A DNA stretch of 64,000 bases from Acidiluteibacter sp963716125 (GTDB lineage Bacteria; Bacteroidota; Bacteroidia; Flavobacteriales_E; Vicingaceae), in the NCBI GenBank assembly GCA_963716125.1, contig OY970294.1, positions 434,001-498,000 of the forward strand, in the 5' to 3' direction. Positions within the stretch are counted from its first letter, which is position 1, and the number at the start of each line of letters is the position of its first letter. Positions 39,683 through 48,908 of the stretch are shown here, in pieces. The position numbers and the translations under genes are program-made. A model generated the notes under the pieces. That model saw nothing but the letters and a program-made list of their open reading frames with translations, made no database searches and was not told the DNA's origin.

Positions 39683-40648
39683 TTAAAACAATTGCTTCGC
39701 TATATTCCTTACAGCAGTAGATTTCCCCATAGTATAAAAATGAATACAAGGAACACCGAACTCTTTTAGTTCTGCACATTGTTTTAAAGCCCATTTTTCA
39801 CCAACTAATCTTACTTCTTCATTACTTTCACATTTTTCTACCATTTCAGTTAATTCTTCTGGTAAATCAATATGAAATAATTTAGGTAAAATCTGCAATT
39901 GCCTTTTTGTAGCAATGGGCTTTATACCGGGAACTATTGGCACATTTATTCCGTTTTCCTTGCAAATTTTTACAAAATCGTAAAACTTTTGATTGTTAAA
40001 GAACATTTGAGTTACTACATATTCAGCACCTGCTTCAATTTTTGCCTTTAATTTTGCAATATCTTCTTTCATATTTGGGGCTTCCGAATGTTTTTCTGGA
40101 TAGCCTGAAACACCTATACAGAAATCTGTTGTGGAAGCATTTTCAATATTTTCTTCAATATATAAGCCCTTATTCAAATTAATAATTTGTTTCACTAGGT
40201 CTACTGCATATTCATTACCATCGGGTTCTGCTACAAAATATTGTTCTGTTTTAATCGGATCTCCTCTTAATGCTAAAACATTATTGACACCTAAAAAATT
40301 TAAATCGATTAAGGCATTTTCTGTTTCTTCTCTACTAAATCCCCCACATATTAAATGGGCAACAGATGGTGTATGATATTTATTGCTAATTGCAGCACAA
40401 ATACCCACAGTACCTGGTCTTTTTTTTATACTAAATTTTTCTAAATATCCTTTCTCTCTCTTTTTATAAATAAACTCTTCCCGGTGGTAAGTTACATTGA
40501 TAAATGCAGGTTTGAATTCCATTAAAGGGTCAATTCCATCGTAGATAGATTGGATACTTTTACCTTTTAAAGGAGGAAGAATTTCAAAAGAAAATAGAGT
40601 TTTCTTTGTATTCTTTAATAATTCAGAAACTTTTACTGGTTCAATCAT
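39683..40648 (-). CDS. metF: Methylenetetrahydrofolate reductase
   Basis: The 321-residue flavoprotein reduces 5,10-methylene-THF to 5-methyl-THF for methionine synthesis. It has the TIM-barrel start FSFEILPPLKGKSIQSIYDG, the flavin and folate-binding NVLALRGDPIKTEQ, the SVAHLICGG segment and the VVTQMFFNNQKFYDFVKIC stretch. Length is normal for a bacterial MetF. It converges on ribE with an 11-bp gap. Transcription from the T9SS gene upstream is stopped by a strong hairpin. Confidence 0.95.
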   Translation of the reverse strand: MIEPVKVSELLKNTKKTLFSFEILPPLKGKSIQSIYDGIDPLMEFKPAFINVTYHREEFIYKKREKGYLEKFSIKKRPGTVGICAAISNKYHTPSVAHLICGGFSREETENALIDLNFLGVNNVLALRGDPIKTEQYFVAEPDGNEYAVDLVKQIINLNKGLYIEENIENASTTDFCIGVSGYPEKHSEAPNMKEDIAKLKAKIEAGAEYVVTQMFFNNQKFYDFVKICKENGINVPIVPGIKPIATKRQLQILPKLFHIDLPEELTEMVEKCESNEEVRLVGEKWALKQCAELKEFGVPCIHFYTMGKSTAVRNIAKQLF

Positions 40649-40662
40649 AGAGGTGCAAATAT

Positions 40663-40707
40663 AAAAAACCTCTCTCTGACATCATTCGTCAAAGAGAGGT
40701 TTTTTTT
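40663..40707. terminator. Strong bidirectional hairpin between metF and the T9SS gene
   Basis: AAAAAACCTCTCTCTGAC (40663-40680) pairs with GTCAAAGAGAGGTTTTTT (from 40688) with one mismatch and a 7-nt loop. A/T-runs lie on both sides. On the minus strand it ends the T9SS gene transcript, 19 bp after the stop. Confidence 0.85.
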
Positions 40708-40725
40708 AAAAAATAATTTAATAGA

Positions 40726-42270
40726 TTATAGTTTTACAAACTTTTTTGTAACTACTTCTAAATTAGTTTTAATGCGAATAAAATAAACTCCGCTTTCTAA
40801 TTCTGTGACGTCAAAATTATTTTCATTAATGTAATTAGTAACAATTTGACCATTTAAGTTTAAAATTTCAACTTCATAATATTTTTGAGAATTGCTAAAA
40901 ATAATATTTATATTATTTCTTACGGGATTTGGTGATATATTAAATGCTAACTTACTATCATCAATTATATTATTTGGATTTGATTTTTTGAAATAACCAA
41001 AATCATAATAAGAAGTTTTATAATCCATAGTACTATAATCATCCTTTTCACTAATCCATGCTGGGAAAGCGGTATTATTTGTTTGTTCTGCTTCATGACG
41101 TCCAGCTATAGCAGGGATAGTTTGATTCTTGTCATGGTAAAAATTAACATTATTAAATTTTCCAAATAAAGTATATACTCTAGAGAACATAGAGGGTTTG
41201 TTTGTTAAACGAATATGAAATATTTCTTCTTGAAAATTTTGAACTCCTGGCACATATGGAGGATTTGCAAATGTTGGATTTGATTGAAAAGCTACATGGC
41301 ATTGATCTCCACCATACGAAATTACAGGTTTTGAACTTGTAGTTTGGTAGAACACATTTGATGATGAATTATAATGTGTTATTTCCTCTAGATCTATGGT
41401 CCATGTCGGAGCAGAATGGGTTGCATAATATATTTCATGATAACTAGAACTCAATTCTACCACTGCTGCAAATTCAAGAGAATTATAAAAACCACCTGGA
41501 AGGTAAAATGGTGCTGCAATTCTAGGTTTATAAAATTTACCATTATTATATTTAGCAAAATTAGATATGTTTCTATTTTTTGATGTAAAATATATCATAT
41601 TATTACAATTTCTTGAACCGCCTTGTGATACCCAAATATATAAACTTTGCATAAAATACCATTCGAGTCTACTTGTATCTAGGCAAGTGATACTTACAAT
41701 TCCATCACCACCATTATCTCCAATAGATATATCAGGTTCAATATATTTTTTGCAATCTTTTGCAAATTCAAATGGTATAAGTGGCATAAAATAAACATTA
41801 CCTGCATGTGCAAATACTCTTCCTTTAAGTGAATAACAAATGGCAATATTGCCTATTCTGTTTATATCAATATTTGGATAAGCACTCAATTTATCGCTGC
41901 TAAGTGTAGTTATTAATCCTGAATAAATACCTGTAATATTGAATTTTAATCGATGATAAATAATACCTGAATTTTCGTATACGGCAAAGATTTTAACGTC
42001 TGAATTACCATTAGATGTAATTGTTGGTTCTATAACTACATCAATATCTTTTGTTCCTTCCGGAAAATAATAATGATAATCTTTTCCCAAATAATTTACA
42101 GAAAGTCTAGGGTTATCGCCATCATTTACAAAAGCTTGAATTCTATTGCCATTGAAATACTGTACGTCGGTTCCTGTATTTTCTACATTACTAACATTAG
42201 GATTACTAGCTGGAGCTAAATTATTTACAATTTTATCTGGATAAATTGCATAATTAGATGTAATAGACAA
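40726..42270 (-). pseudogene. T9SS cargo protein, body and sorting domain (5' end cut off by an IS)
   Basis: The 514-codon frame starts only at a TTG (42268-42270) and has no signal peptide. It ends in a type A sorting domain (ISPNPVRNNINIIF, ILNLNGQIVTNYI, ESGVYFIRIKT...KKFVKL). The body is strand-rich with many aromatic residues and resembles no family I can name. Its missing start lies across the insertion sequence: an orphan signal peptide on the same strand at 43460-43561. The two together make a cargo gene of about 550 codons interrupted by the IS. A T-run terminator follows. Downstream part may be expressed from the IS but cannot be exported without a signal peptide. Confidence 0.8.
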
Positions 42271-42280
42271 AATGGTTGCT
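42266..42280 (+). repeat. Second copy of the IS end, 38 bp outside the inner inverted repeat
   Basis: GACAAAATGGTTGCT recurs at 42266-42280 and, with one more flanking match, at 42306-42320. With its TAAT prefix the outer copy matches the right end of the IS in 17 of 18 positions (TAATrGACAAAATGGTTG). Either this is the true left end and the inner copy a duplication, or a second insertion left one end behind. Confidence 0.55.
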
Positions 42281-42449
42281 TTTTTTAGCTTACCTTTTTC
42301 ATGTGGACAAAATGGTTGCTCTATTTTTTCCTCCTTTTGTTCTTTCTAAACTTATTTAATTTACTTTTAATTTATCAAATAAAACGGAGTTAGGCTCTGC
42401 TGGAGAGCAACCAAGCAAGGGATATATTTGATGGCTGACAAAAATGTCA

Positions 42450-42479
42450 AATCAAGAGGCTTTTATAAGTCTCTTGATT
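42450..42479. terminator. Hairpin after the transposase gene
   Basis: AATCAAGAG (42450-42458) pairs perfectly with CTCTTGATT (42471-42479) across a 12-nt loop, starting 15 bp after the transposase stop codon. The T-run on the minus strand is weak (ATTTTTG), so termination may be partial. Confidence 0.5.
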
Positions 42480-42493
42480 ATTTTTAGAAGCCT

Positions 42494-43407
42494 TTATGCC
42501 TTCAAAAACTCATCTATAAATTTGATTTTTCTTGCTTTTGATAAACCATTGTGATTTCTCATTTTGTTCTTCAAATCTGAAAAATGTCCATCAATTGAAT
42601 TAGTTGTGTTTGGTATATTTAATTCATAGTATTCATACCAAGTAAATAGCCATTTGAGATTTGTTTTTAAACTCCTACAAGCACTTCTAAGCCGTTTATG
42701 AGTATAATAACTTTTACCTGTTTCTAGATTAATTGTCCGTTCCTTTAAAAAAGAATCCCATTTTTCAAACCACAAATCTAAACCTCCTTTAAAAGACTCT
42801 TTATCTGTCTTTTTTAAAATACTAACAAGTTCTTTTAACTCGATAGATGCTTGTATTTTAGGGTTTTTAGTTATATATCTCCTTATTATAGCAACTTGAT
42901 GAAATTGACACATTTGAACCGGGATATCATCGAATAGCTGCATTAATCCGCGTCTACCATCACAAACAATACCTAAAACTTCGTAACCTAGTCTTATTAG
43001 TTCAACAATTCCTTTTTTGTATAAATAATTGCTCTCCGATCTAACATAGTATTTAAGTAAATTTTCTTTTGTATAGGCATCTTTAAATAGCATCAAACCA
43101 AAATTTCTGCCCCAATAAGTAGTATCCATCAGTACCACTACTTTTCTAGGATATTTTTTAGGAATGTCTACTTCAATCAAATCTATTTTACGCTGAATAG
43201 TTTTTATGGAGCACTGATATTTCTCAGCTAGTTGTTTGTACGTCTGCTTTCCTTTTGTGTATTCATCCCAAATCTTCTCAGGAGTAATGATATTTCCTCC
43301 AGTAAAATAAGTGTTACAGTGCAAGCATTTATATCGCTGTTTTCCGAGTCGAACACCATATTTTCGAGTAAATGTCTTTGCACAATTTTTGCATTTTTTT
43401 TATTCAT
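42494..43407 (-). CDS. IS256-type transposase with N-terminal zinc ribbon, frameshifted near the start
   Basis: The protein is about 304 residues. An ATG at 43405-43407 opens MNKK but then enters a dead frame, because the following run of eight As (plus 43394-43401) is one base short. Re-reading one A gives MNKKKCKNCAKTFTRKYG, with the second zinc pair in YKCLHC. Without it, translation could start only at a TTG at 43322-43324. Downstream are a helix-turn-helix (YKQLAEKYQCSIKTIQRKI), the first catalytic aspartate in VVLMDTTYWG, the second in GIVCDGRRGL and the C-x2-H of VQMCQFHQ, typical of IS256/Mutator transposases. Either a sequence error, decay or a -1 slip on A8 explains the break. Confidence 0.8.
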
Positions 43408-43459
43408 AACCTTTCATTAGCTCCAAAGCTAATCAGGAAAAGGTTTTCAAGAGCTTTTA

Positions 43460-43561
43460 TCAACCATTTTGTCCATTAACCCCATAATTATAATCATAAG
43501 CTTGAGAAAAAGCATATGAAGTATAAAATAAAACGGATAAGGAAAGAATTAATTTTTTCAT
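43460..43561 (-). pseudogene. Orphan signal peptide: 5' fragment of the IS-split T9SS gene
   Basis: An ATG at 43559-43561 opens a 33-codon frame, MKKLILSLSVLFYTSYAFSQ followed by AYDYNYGVNGQNG, that ends at a TGA formed inside the right inverted repeat of the IS. It is a clear Sec signal peptide with no mature protein. It points the same way as the cargo fragment at 40726-42270, which lacks a signal peptide, so the two were almost certainly one gene. Confidence 0.8.
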
Positions 43562-43643
43562 GATAAAAAATTTAAGTTTAAGAGAGTTTAATTAATCCAA
43601 AGATAACATTAAAGTTTGTTAAAACCTAATTATTGTCAAAAAA

Positions 43644-43670
43644 AAAGACTGCTAAATTTTAGCAGTCTTT
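43644..43670 (-). terminator. Terminator after the large gliding-type surface-protein gene
   Basis: AAAGACTGCTA (43644-43654) pairs perfectly with TAGCAGTCTTT (43660-43670) across a 5-nt loop. On the minus strand a run of Ts (complement of the A-run from 43638) follows. It begins 21 bp after the stop of the 43691-46339 gene. Confidence 0.85.
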
Positions 43671-43690
43671 AAAAAATGTGTATAAAATTT

Positions 43691-46339
43691 TTATTTTATC
43701 ACCGTAATTGTGCCTTTTTGAACTGGCATACTTGGTGTATTTAAATCCAATACATAGAAGTAAGTTCCCGCTGATTCGTCTTTGGCAGACCAATTGTTTT
43801 TATAATTGGTTACATCTAATACTGTTTTACCCCATCTATTGTAGATTGTCAATTGATTTCCTGGAAATACATCTATTAAACCTAAGTCTAAGAAATCATT
43901 CATTCCATCATTGTTAGGAGTAATTACATTAGGAACTATAATAATGGTTTCGCAAATTGGTGAGATACCTGCAGGGCCAAATTTACAGTTGCCCTCAATT
44001 TTATCAGGTACATCGCTATAACCTCTTACATATAATTGTTGCACACCTAAGTTTTTCTCCACATAAGTAATCAAACCTAAAACACTTGGATCACCTATAT
44101 CCGTCCAATCAATTCCATTTGAGCTTACTTCATAACCTTCTGCACCTGCTAAAGTGTTCCACAAGTATTGTTTTCCTTGTGCAGAAACATTACCGCAGCT
44201 AATAATAGGAGGAGGCAATTGACCGATTACATTTACATAGATGCTATCCGCTCCTGAACAACCGCTTACTGAATTGGTGATGTACTTATACCAACCGCTT
44301 GAAGTAATCATTAATCTATCGGTGCTATCATTTACTAATGAATCATTAAAGAACCAAGCAATTGTATGATTACTATCTAAACTATAATCATAACCTGCAT
44401 ATAATTCATATTGATTTCCATTACAAAGGGCTACAGAATCAGGCCCTAATTCTACATCGTATGTTTTAATTCGGTTAACCACAAAGGTATCTCTAATAAA
44501 ACAAGGTGGAATGGATACATTAAATACATACGTACCATTTTCAAAGGTTTGTAATTCTTTCTTGGTACTTACTAAATCGCCTTTAGGTAATTTATACCAT
44601 CTAAAAGTACCATCTACAGCTCCTGAATCGCTTAATGCAGACATATCAATTAATGGATATGGTCCTAATAATCCACAAAATGCAGTGTCGGGAATTTCAA
44701 CCAAAGCTGTTTGATATTCGGTTACTAAAACTGAATCATAAGCTTGGCAACCTTTATAATTTAAGAACACACCCCAATACCCTGAAGTATCAGCAATTTG
44801 TGTATAAGCATTTCCTACAGTATCTTTTACACCTGCTATAAGTTTTGTCCACACATAATTATCAGCCCCTGGTACAGGAGCAGTTAAAAGTGGCGCTGGA
44901 TTTTCTGGATTACAAAATTCAATCTCTGGTCCTAAATCAATAATTAAGTTATTTTTTACCCAAATATCAATCACTGTAAACTCAGGAATACTCAATCCAC
45001 AATTGGTTTTTAAGGTATTAAAATCATCTCCTTTTTTGATGTATAATTTTACAATTTGACCATTGGTAGGTAAACCAAGAGGTTCAAATAATTTTAAACG
45101 AATATTTTGAGTTCTTAAACCTTTACAGCCATCTGTAGCATAAGCTGAATCAATGGCGTAAATAGTTGGAGGATTAGTAGTGGAGTCAGTAATTCTAAAA
45201 TCTGATCCATTAGGTTCTAATGACTTACACGTAATGGCAATATCCATTGGAATATCAATGTACCAATCGGCACAATTGGCAATTATTAAGTTAGGATTAT
45301 TACCTGGATAATTAATCCCAATGGTATCGTTGTAGCCACTCCAGTTTCTAAACTGTGGAATAGAGTCATTACAAAATTCTCCAAAAGCCATACGCAAATC
45401 ACGCATCGTGGTTCCTCTAAAAACTTTTTTACTTTTTACTTTCACTATTCCATTGACTGTATCTGTCCATAAACTATCTTTCCATTCTTCCACTTCATAG
45501 GCAAAAGTACCTTTGAAAACCAATGTAGGTGTAAATCTCATAACGCCAGTTTGCTGATTAATTTTTACTGGACGATTAAGCACCGGGATAGGATCATTTC
45601 CGGTATATCCTAAAGCATAATTTACTTGTGAAACTACAGTTCCATTAAAATCAAGTGCTGAAGTTACACGGTAAGCCAATGAATCTCCATCGGGATCTGT
45701 GGCACTTAAATCAAATTCATATTCTCTGCCCACACAAAATGAATTTACTGGTTCATCGTTGTTAAAAACGGGAGAATTGTTATAATAAACACTATTGGGA
45801 TTTTCAAAAAAAGTAGGATCCCAAGTATTAATACTCGTATTGTTGAAAGTATTTTGCACATAGAAAGTACCTTGACCATTAATATTATCATTACCTGGTC
45901 TTGCACTTACAGCCCAATAAACTGACCAAGAATCACAAACGCCGGGCAAATCAACAGTATCTCTGTATAAATACTCTTCTGTACAAGGTTTGTCTTCATC
46001 CAAGATACAATTAGCACCTTTTTTGATACCACCTCCATTTCCATTCAAAGTATCACCAAGATATGGACCGACAAATCCGTTATTAAAAACTCCATAACAA
46101 GGAGAAAAGAATTCAAGCTTTGTTTGATCATTCGGAAAACTATTGAATCCGCTTGGAGCCCCCACTCCATCACAGTCTCTATAAAATCTTATGGTAACTT
46201 CTATTCTGTTAGGGTTTAAAGTATCAATTTGCCTCACTACAATGTCGCCGGCAGCAACGTGAGTTGCTTTAGTTTCTGATACATTGAATGCGGTAAAAAA
46301 CAGCATAAATGTGATAATAGGAAGGAATAATTTTTTCAT
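43691..46339 (-). CDS. Large T9SS surface protein with gliding-motility-type C-terminal domain
   Basis: The 882-residue protein has a signal peptide (MKKLFLPIITFMLFFTAFNVSETKA). Its N-terminal domain opens ATHVAAGDIVVRQI and carries a cadherin-like ATDPDGDSLAYRVTS near residue 210. The central part is strand-rich and has several Cys and D-rich loops. The C-terminal 85 residues are the gliding-motility-associated domain (PNVITPNNDGMNDFLDLG, LTIYNRWGKTVLDV, SAGTYFYVLDL), a T9SS type B export signal. It shares both terminal domains with the protein at 36454-39084 but lacks its fibronectin-like modules. A terminator follows; the gene is transcribed alone. The role in adhesion or motility is inferred from the domain only. 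Confidence 0.88.
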   Translation of the reverse strand: MKKLFLPIITFMLFFTAFNVSETKATHVAAGDIVVRQIDTLNPNRIEVTIRFYRDCDGVGAPSGFNSFPNDQTKLEFFSPCYGVFNNGFVGPYLGDTLNGNGGGIKKGANCILDEDKPCTEEYLYRDTVDLPGVCDSWSVYWAVSARPGNDNINGQGTFYVQNTFNNTSINTWDPTFFENPNSVYYNNSPVFNNDEPVNSFCVGREYEFDLSATDPDGDSLAYRVTSALDFNGTVVSQVNYALGYTGNDPIPVLNRPVKINQQTGVMRFTPTLVFKGTFAYEVEEWKDSLWTDTVNGIVKVKSKKVFRGTTMRDLRMAFGEFCNDSIPQFRNWSGYNDTIGINYPGNNPNLIIANCADWYIDIPMDIAITCKSLEPNGSDFRITDSTTNPPTIYAIDSAYATDGCKGLRTQNIRLKLFEPLGLPTNGQIVKLYIKKGDDFNTLKTNCGLSIPEFTVIDIWVKNNLIIDLGPEIEFCNPENPAPLLTAPVPGADNYVWTKLIAGVKDTVGNAYTQIADTSGYWGVFLNYKGCQAYDSVLVTEYQTALVEIPDTAFCGLLGPYPLIDMSALSDSGAVDGTFRWYKLPKGDLVSTKKELQTFENGTYVFNVSIPPCFIRDTFVVNRIKTYDVELGPDSVALCNGNQYELYAGYDYSLDSNHTIAWFFNDSLVNDSTDRLMITSSGWYKYITNSVSGCSGADSIYVNVIGQLPPPIISCGNVSAQGKQYLWNTLAGAEGYEVSSNGIDWTDIGDPSVLGLITYVEKNLGVQQLYVRGYSDVPDKIEGNCKFGPAGISPICETIIIVPNVITPNNDGMNDFLDLGLIDVFPGNQLTIYNRWGKTVLDVTNYKNNWSAKDESAGTYFYVLDLNTPSMPVQKGTITVIK

Positions 46340-46404
46340 GGTTAATTGTATTTGGTTCTTCTATAAATTTTAACGAGAAGCATGTAAAGAAAAGTAATTT
46401 TTTT

Positions 46405-46412
46405 CAAACTTA
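46405..46412 (-). promoter_or_regulatory. -7 box of the large surface-protein gene
   Basis: On the minus strand TAAGTTTG matches TAnnTTTG, 66 bp before the ATG of the 43691-46339 gene. The same octamer is the -7 element proposed for the giant SprB-like gene. No TTTG was found at the usual -33 distance. Confidence 0.35.
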
Positions 46413-46501
46413 CAAATTCTATCTTTTTTGGCTCTCATTTTCATTGACGCGAATCTTATTTTTTTAGTTGCATCATTAAAAAGATATTTTTTGAATCTTC
46501 T

Positions 46502-46529
46502 TTTGGTTCAGGCAAAAAACATAAATTTG
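46502..46529 (+). promoter_or_regulatory. Candidate promoter of lepA
   Basis: TTTG (46502-46505) and TAAATTTG (46522-46529) lie 16 bp apart, a little under the usual 17-23. The ATG is 20 bp downstream of the -7 box. The rest of the 209-bp gap holds no gene. Confidence 0.35.
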
Positions 46530-46548
46530 CGCTCAATTTAGGATTAAT

Positions 46549-48345
46549 ATGGATCACATTCGAAATTTTTGTATCATTGCTCATATCGATCACGGTAAAA
46601 GTACCTTGGCAGATCGTTTATTACAAACTACAGGTACTGTAGACGCTAGAGATTTGCAAGCGCAGACCTTAGATGATATGGATTTGGAACGTGAGCGAGG
46701 CATTACTATTAAGAGTCATGCTATTCAAATGGATTATGAATTTGAGGGTAAAACATACACGCTAAATTTAATTGACACTCCCGGTCATGTCGATTTTTCG
46801 TACGAAGTGAGTCGTTCTATTGCTGCTTGCGAAGGTGCCTTATTAATAGTAGATGCTGCTCAAGGTATTCAAGCTCAAACGATTTCTAATTTATATTTAG
46901 CCTTAGAGCATGATTTAGAAATTATTCCTGTTTTAAATAAAATAGATTTGCCATCTGCCAACCCCGAAGAGGTAAAGGATCAAATTGTAGATTTAATTGG
47001 TTGTAACAGGGAAGATATTATTGCAGCATCAGGTAAAACTGGCTTGGGAATGGATGATATTTTAGAAGCCATTATTCATAGAGTTCCTGCTCCAGTAGGC
47101 AATCCAAATGCGCCATTACAAGCTTTGATTTTTGATTCTGTATTTGATTCCTACAGAGGAATTAATGCTTTCTTTAAAGTTATTAATGGAGAAATCAAAA
47201 AAGGCGATAAAGTAAAATTTGTCAATACTGGAAAAGAATATGATGCCGACGAAATAGGAACTTTACGACTGAAACAACAACCCAAAAATATAATTAAAAC
47301 TGGGGATGTTGGTTATATTGTATCAGGAATTAAAGTGGCGAGAGAAGTAAAAGTAGGCGATACTATTACTACTGTAGATAATCCTTGTGATGTGGCAATT
47401 AAAGGTTTTGAAGATGTGAAGCCTATGGTTTTTGCTGGTATTTATCCTGTAGAAACTGATGAATATGAGGAATTAAGAGATGCAATGGAAAAATTGCAAC
47501 TCAATGATGCTTCTTTAACTTTTGAGCCGGAGTCTTCTATGGCATTGGGTTTTGGTTTTCGATGTGGATTTTTAGGAATGCTTCACATGGAAATTATTCA
47601 AGAACGTTTGGAGCGTGAATTTGATATGTCTGTTATTACAACAGTTCCAAACGTATCCTATAAAGCTTTCTTAGTGAGAGAGCCTGAGACAGCTATTTTG
47701 ATTAACAATCCTTCAGATTTGCCCGAAGCTACTATTTTGGATAGAGTAGAAGAGCCTTTTATAAAAGCTCAAATTATAACTAAAGCCGATTTTGTAGGTA
47801 CTGTTATGAATTTGTGTATCAACAAAAGAGGAGAATTAAAAAATCAAGTGTATTTAACACCTGAACGAGTAGAATTGACCTTTGAAATTCCTTTGGCTGA
47901 AATTGTTTTTGATTTTTACGATAAATTGAAGACCATTTCAAAAGGATACGCTTCTTTTGATTATCATCCAATAGGATACAGAGAGTCTAAATTGGTAAAA
48001 ATGGATTTACTCCTTAATGGTGATCAAGTAGATGCTTTATCGGCATTGATTCACAAAGACAAAGCCTTCGATTTGGGTAAAAGGATTTGTGTTAAACTAA
48101 GAGAATTGCTTCCGCGTCAGCAATTTGATATTGCGATACAAGCAGCAATTGGCGCAAAAATTATTTCTAGAGAAACTGTAAAAGCTCTTCGAAAGGATGT
48201 AACTGCCAAATGTTACGGGGGTGATATTTCTAGAAAACGTAAATTGTTAGAAAAGCAGAAAGCGGGTAAAAAACGTATGCGACAAATTGGAAATGTGGAA
48301 GTTCCACAAAATGCATTCTTAGCAGTTTTAAAATTAGACGATTAA
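46549..48345 (+). CDS. lepA: Elongation factor 4 (ribosome back-translocase)
   Basis: The 598-residue GTPase has G1 AHIDHGKST (11-19), RGITIKS (switch I), G3 DTPGHVDF, G4 NKIDLPSA and G5 SGKTG. Domains II and III and the LepA-specific C-terminal domain follow, with SFDYHPIGYRESKLVKMD and the Lys/Arg-rich end CYGGDISRKRKLLEKQKAG. The length is the family standard. EF4 acts on stalled or misplaced ribosomes. It is a single gene followed at 77 bp by the sigma-factor operon, with no clear terminator between. Confidence 0.98.
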   Translation: MDHIRNFCIIAHIDHGKSTLADRLLQTTGTVDARDLQAQTLDDMDLERERGITIKSHAIQMDYEFEGKTYTLNLIDTPGHVDFSYEVSRSIAACEGALLIVDAAQGIQAQTISNLYLALEHDLEIIPVLNKIDLPSANPEEVKDQIVDLIGCNREDIIAASGKTGLGMDDILEAIIHRVPAPVGNPNAPLQALIFDSVFDSYRGINAFFKVINGEIKKGDKVKFVNTGKEYDADEIGTLRLKQQPKNIIKTGDVGYIVSGIKVAREVKVGDTITTVDNPCDVAIKGFEDVKPMVFAGIYPVETDEYEELRDAMEKLQLNDASLTFEPESSMALGFGFRCGFLGMLHMEIIQERLEREFDMSVITTVPNVSYKAFLVREPETAILINNPSDLPEATILDRVEEPFIKAQIITKADFVGTVMNLCINKRGELKNQVYLTPERVELTFEIPLAEIVFDFYDKLKTISKGYASFDYHPIGYRESKLVKMDLLLNGDQVDALSALIHKDKAFDLGKRICVKLRELLPRQQFDIAIQAAIGAKIISRETVKALRKDVTAKCYGGDISRKRKLLEKQKAGKKRMRQIGNVEVPQNAFLAVLKLDD

Positions 48346-48422
48346 AAATAAACTTTATTCCCACTTATTGTAACTTTTTTAGTTGTTCATTCGTTTTACT
48401 TTAAGAAATTGTTGTTAACTAA

Positions 48423-48908
48423 ATGAATAGGTCAGAATACAATAAAAGTGTTTCACTATATTCCGATAGCATTTATCGTTTTGTGCTTAAAAATCTTAGA
48501 GATATTGAAAAATCTAAAGATGTAGTACAAGATAGTTATATGAAGTTGTGGGATAAGAGAAATGGTGTTGATTTTGAAAAAGTTAAATCCTATTTATTTA
48601 CTACTGCGTATCACACCATGATTGATGGTATTAGAAGAGATAAAAAACAAAGTCCTATTACGGATTCAGATTTTAATGATTTTTCTCAAACTAATTCCTA
48701 TTCAGATCATAAAGCCATAATCGATGAAGCAGTTTCTCATTTATCAGAAATTCAAAGAAGTGTTATTTTACTAAGAGATTATGAAGGATACTCCTACGAA
48801 GAAATAGGAGAAATTTTGAGCTTAAATGAATCTCAAGTAAAGGTCTATATTTTTAGAGCCCGTAAATTTTTAAAAAGTTACTTAGTTAGTTTGGAGCATA
48901 TTTTATAA
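48423..48908 (+). CDS. ECF-type RNA polymerase sigma factor
   Basis: The 161-residue protein has sigma region 2 at about 7-70 (IYRFVLKNLRDIEKSKDVVQ...DSYMKLWDK) and region 4 at about 105-158 (LSEIQRSVILLRDYEGYSYE ... SLNESQVKVYIFRARKFLKS). There is no region 3 or extra domain, as in ECF factors. Its stop overlaps by one base (TAATG) the start of a membrane protein that is probably its anti-sigma factor. The regulon is unknown. Confidence 0.93.
   Translation: MNRSEYNKSVSLYSDSIYRFVLKNLRDIEKSKDVVQDSYMKLWDKRNGVDFEKVKSYLFTTAYHTMIDGIRRDKKQSPITDSDFNDFSQTNSYSDHKAIIDEAVSHLSEIQRSVILLRDYEGYSYEEIGEILSLNESQVKVYIFRARKFLKSYLVSLEHIL

Larger units (their letters stand above)
42304..43475 (-). mobile_element. 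IS256/Mutator-type insertion sequence inside a T9SS gene
   Basis: The element is bounded by perfect 15-bp inverted repeats, TGGACAAAATGGTTG at 42304-42318 and its complement CAACCATTTTGTCCA at 43461-43475, giving about 1.17 kb. It contains one transposase gene on the minus strand and a hairpin after it. The target is the cargo gene whose fragments are at 43460-43561 and 40726-42270. I could not find the 8-9-bp target duplication usual for IS256. An extra copy of the left end 38 bp outside makes the left boundary uncertain. No second copy of the element is present in the window. Confidence 0.75.

Noticed and set aside
42241..43500. Target-site duplication of the IS
   Set aside because: TAATTATG occurs near both flanks (about 43485 and 42250) but not adjacent to either end, so it is not a convincing duplication.
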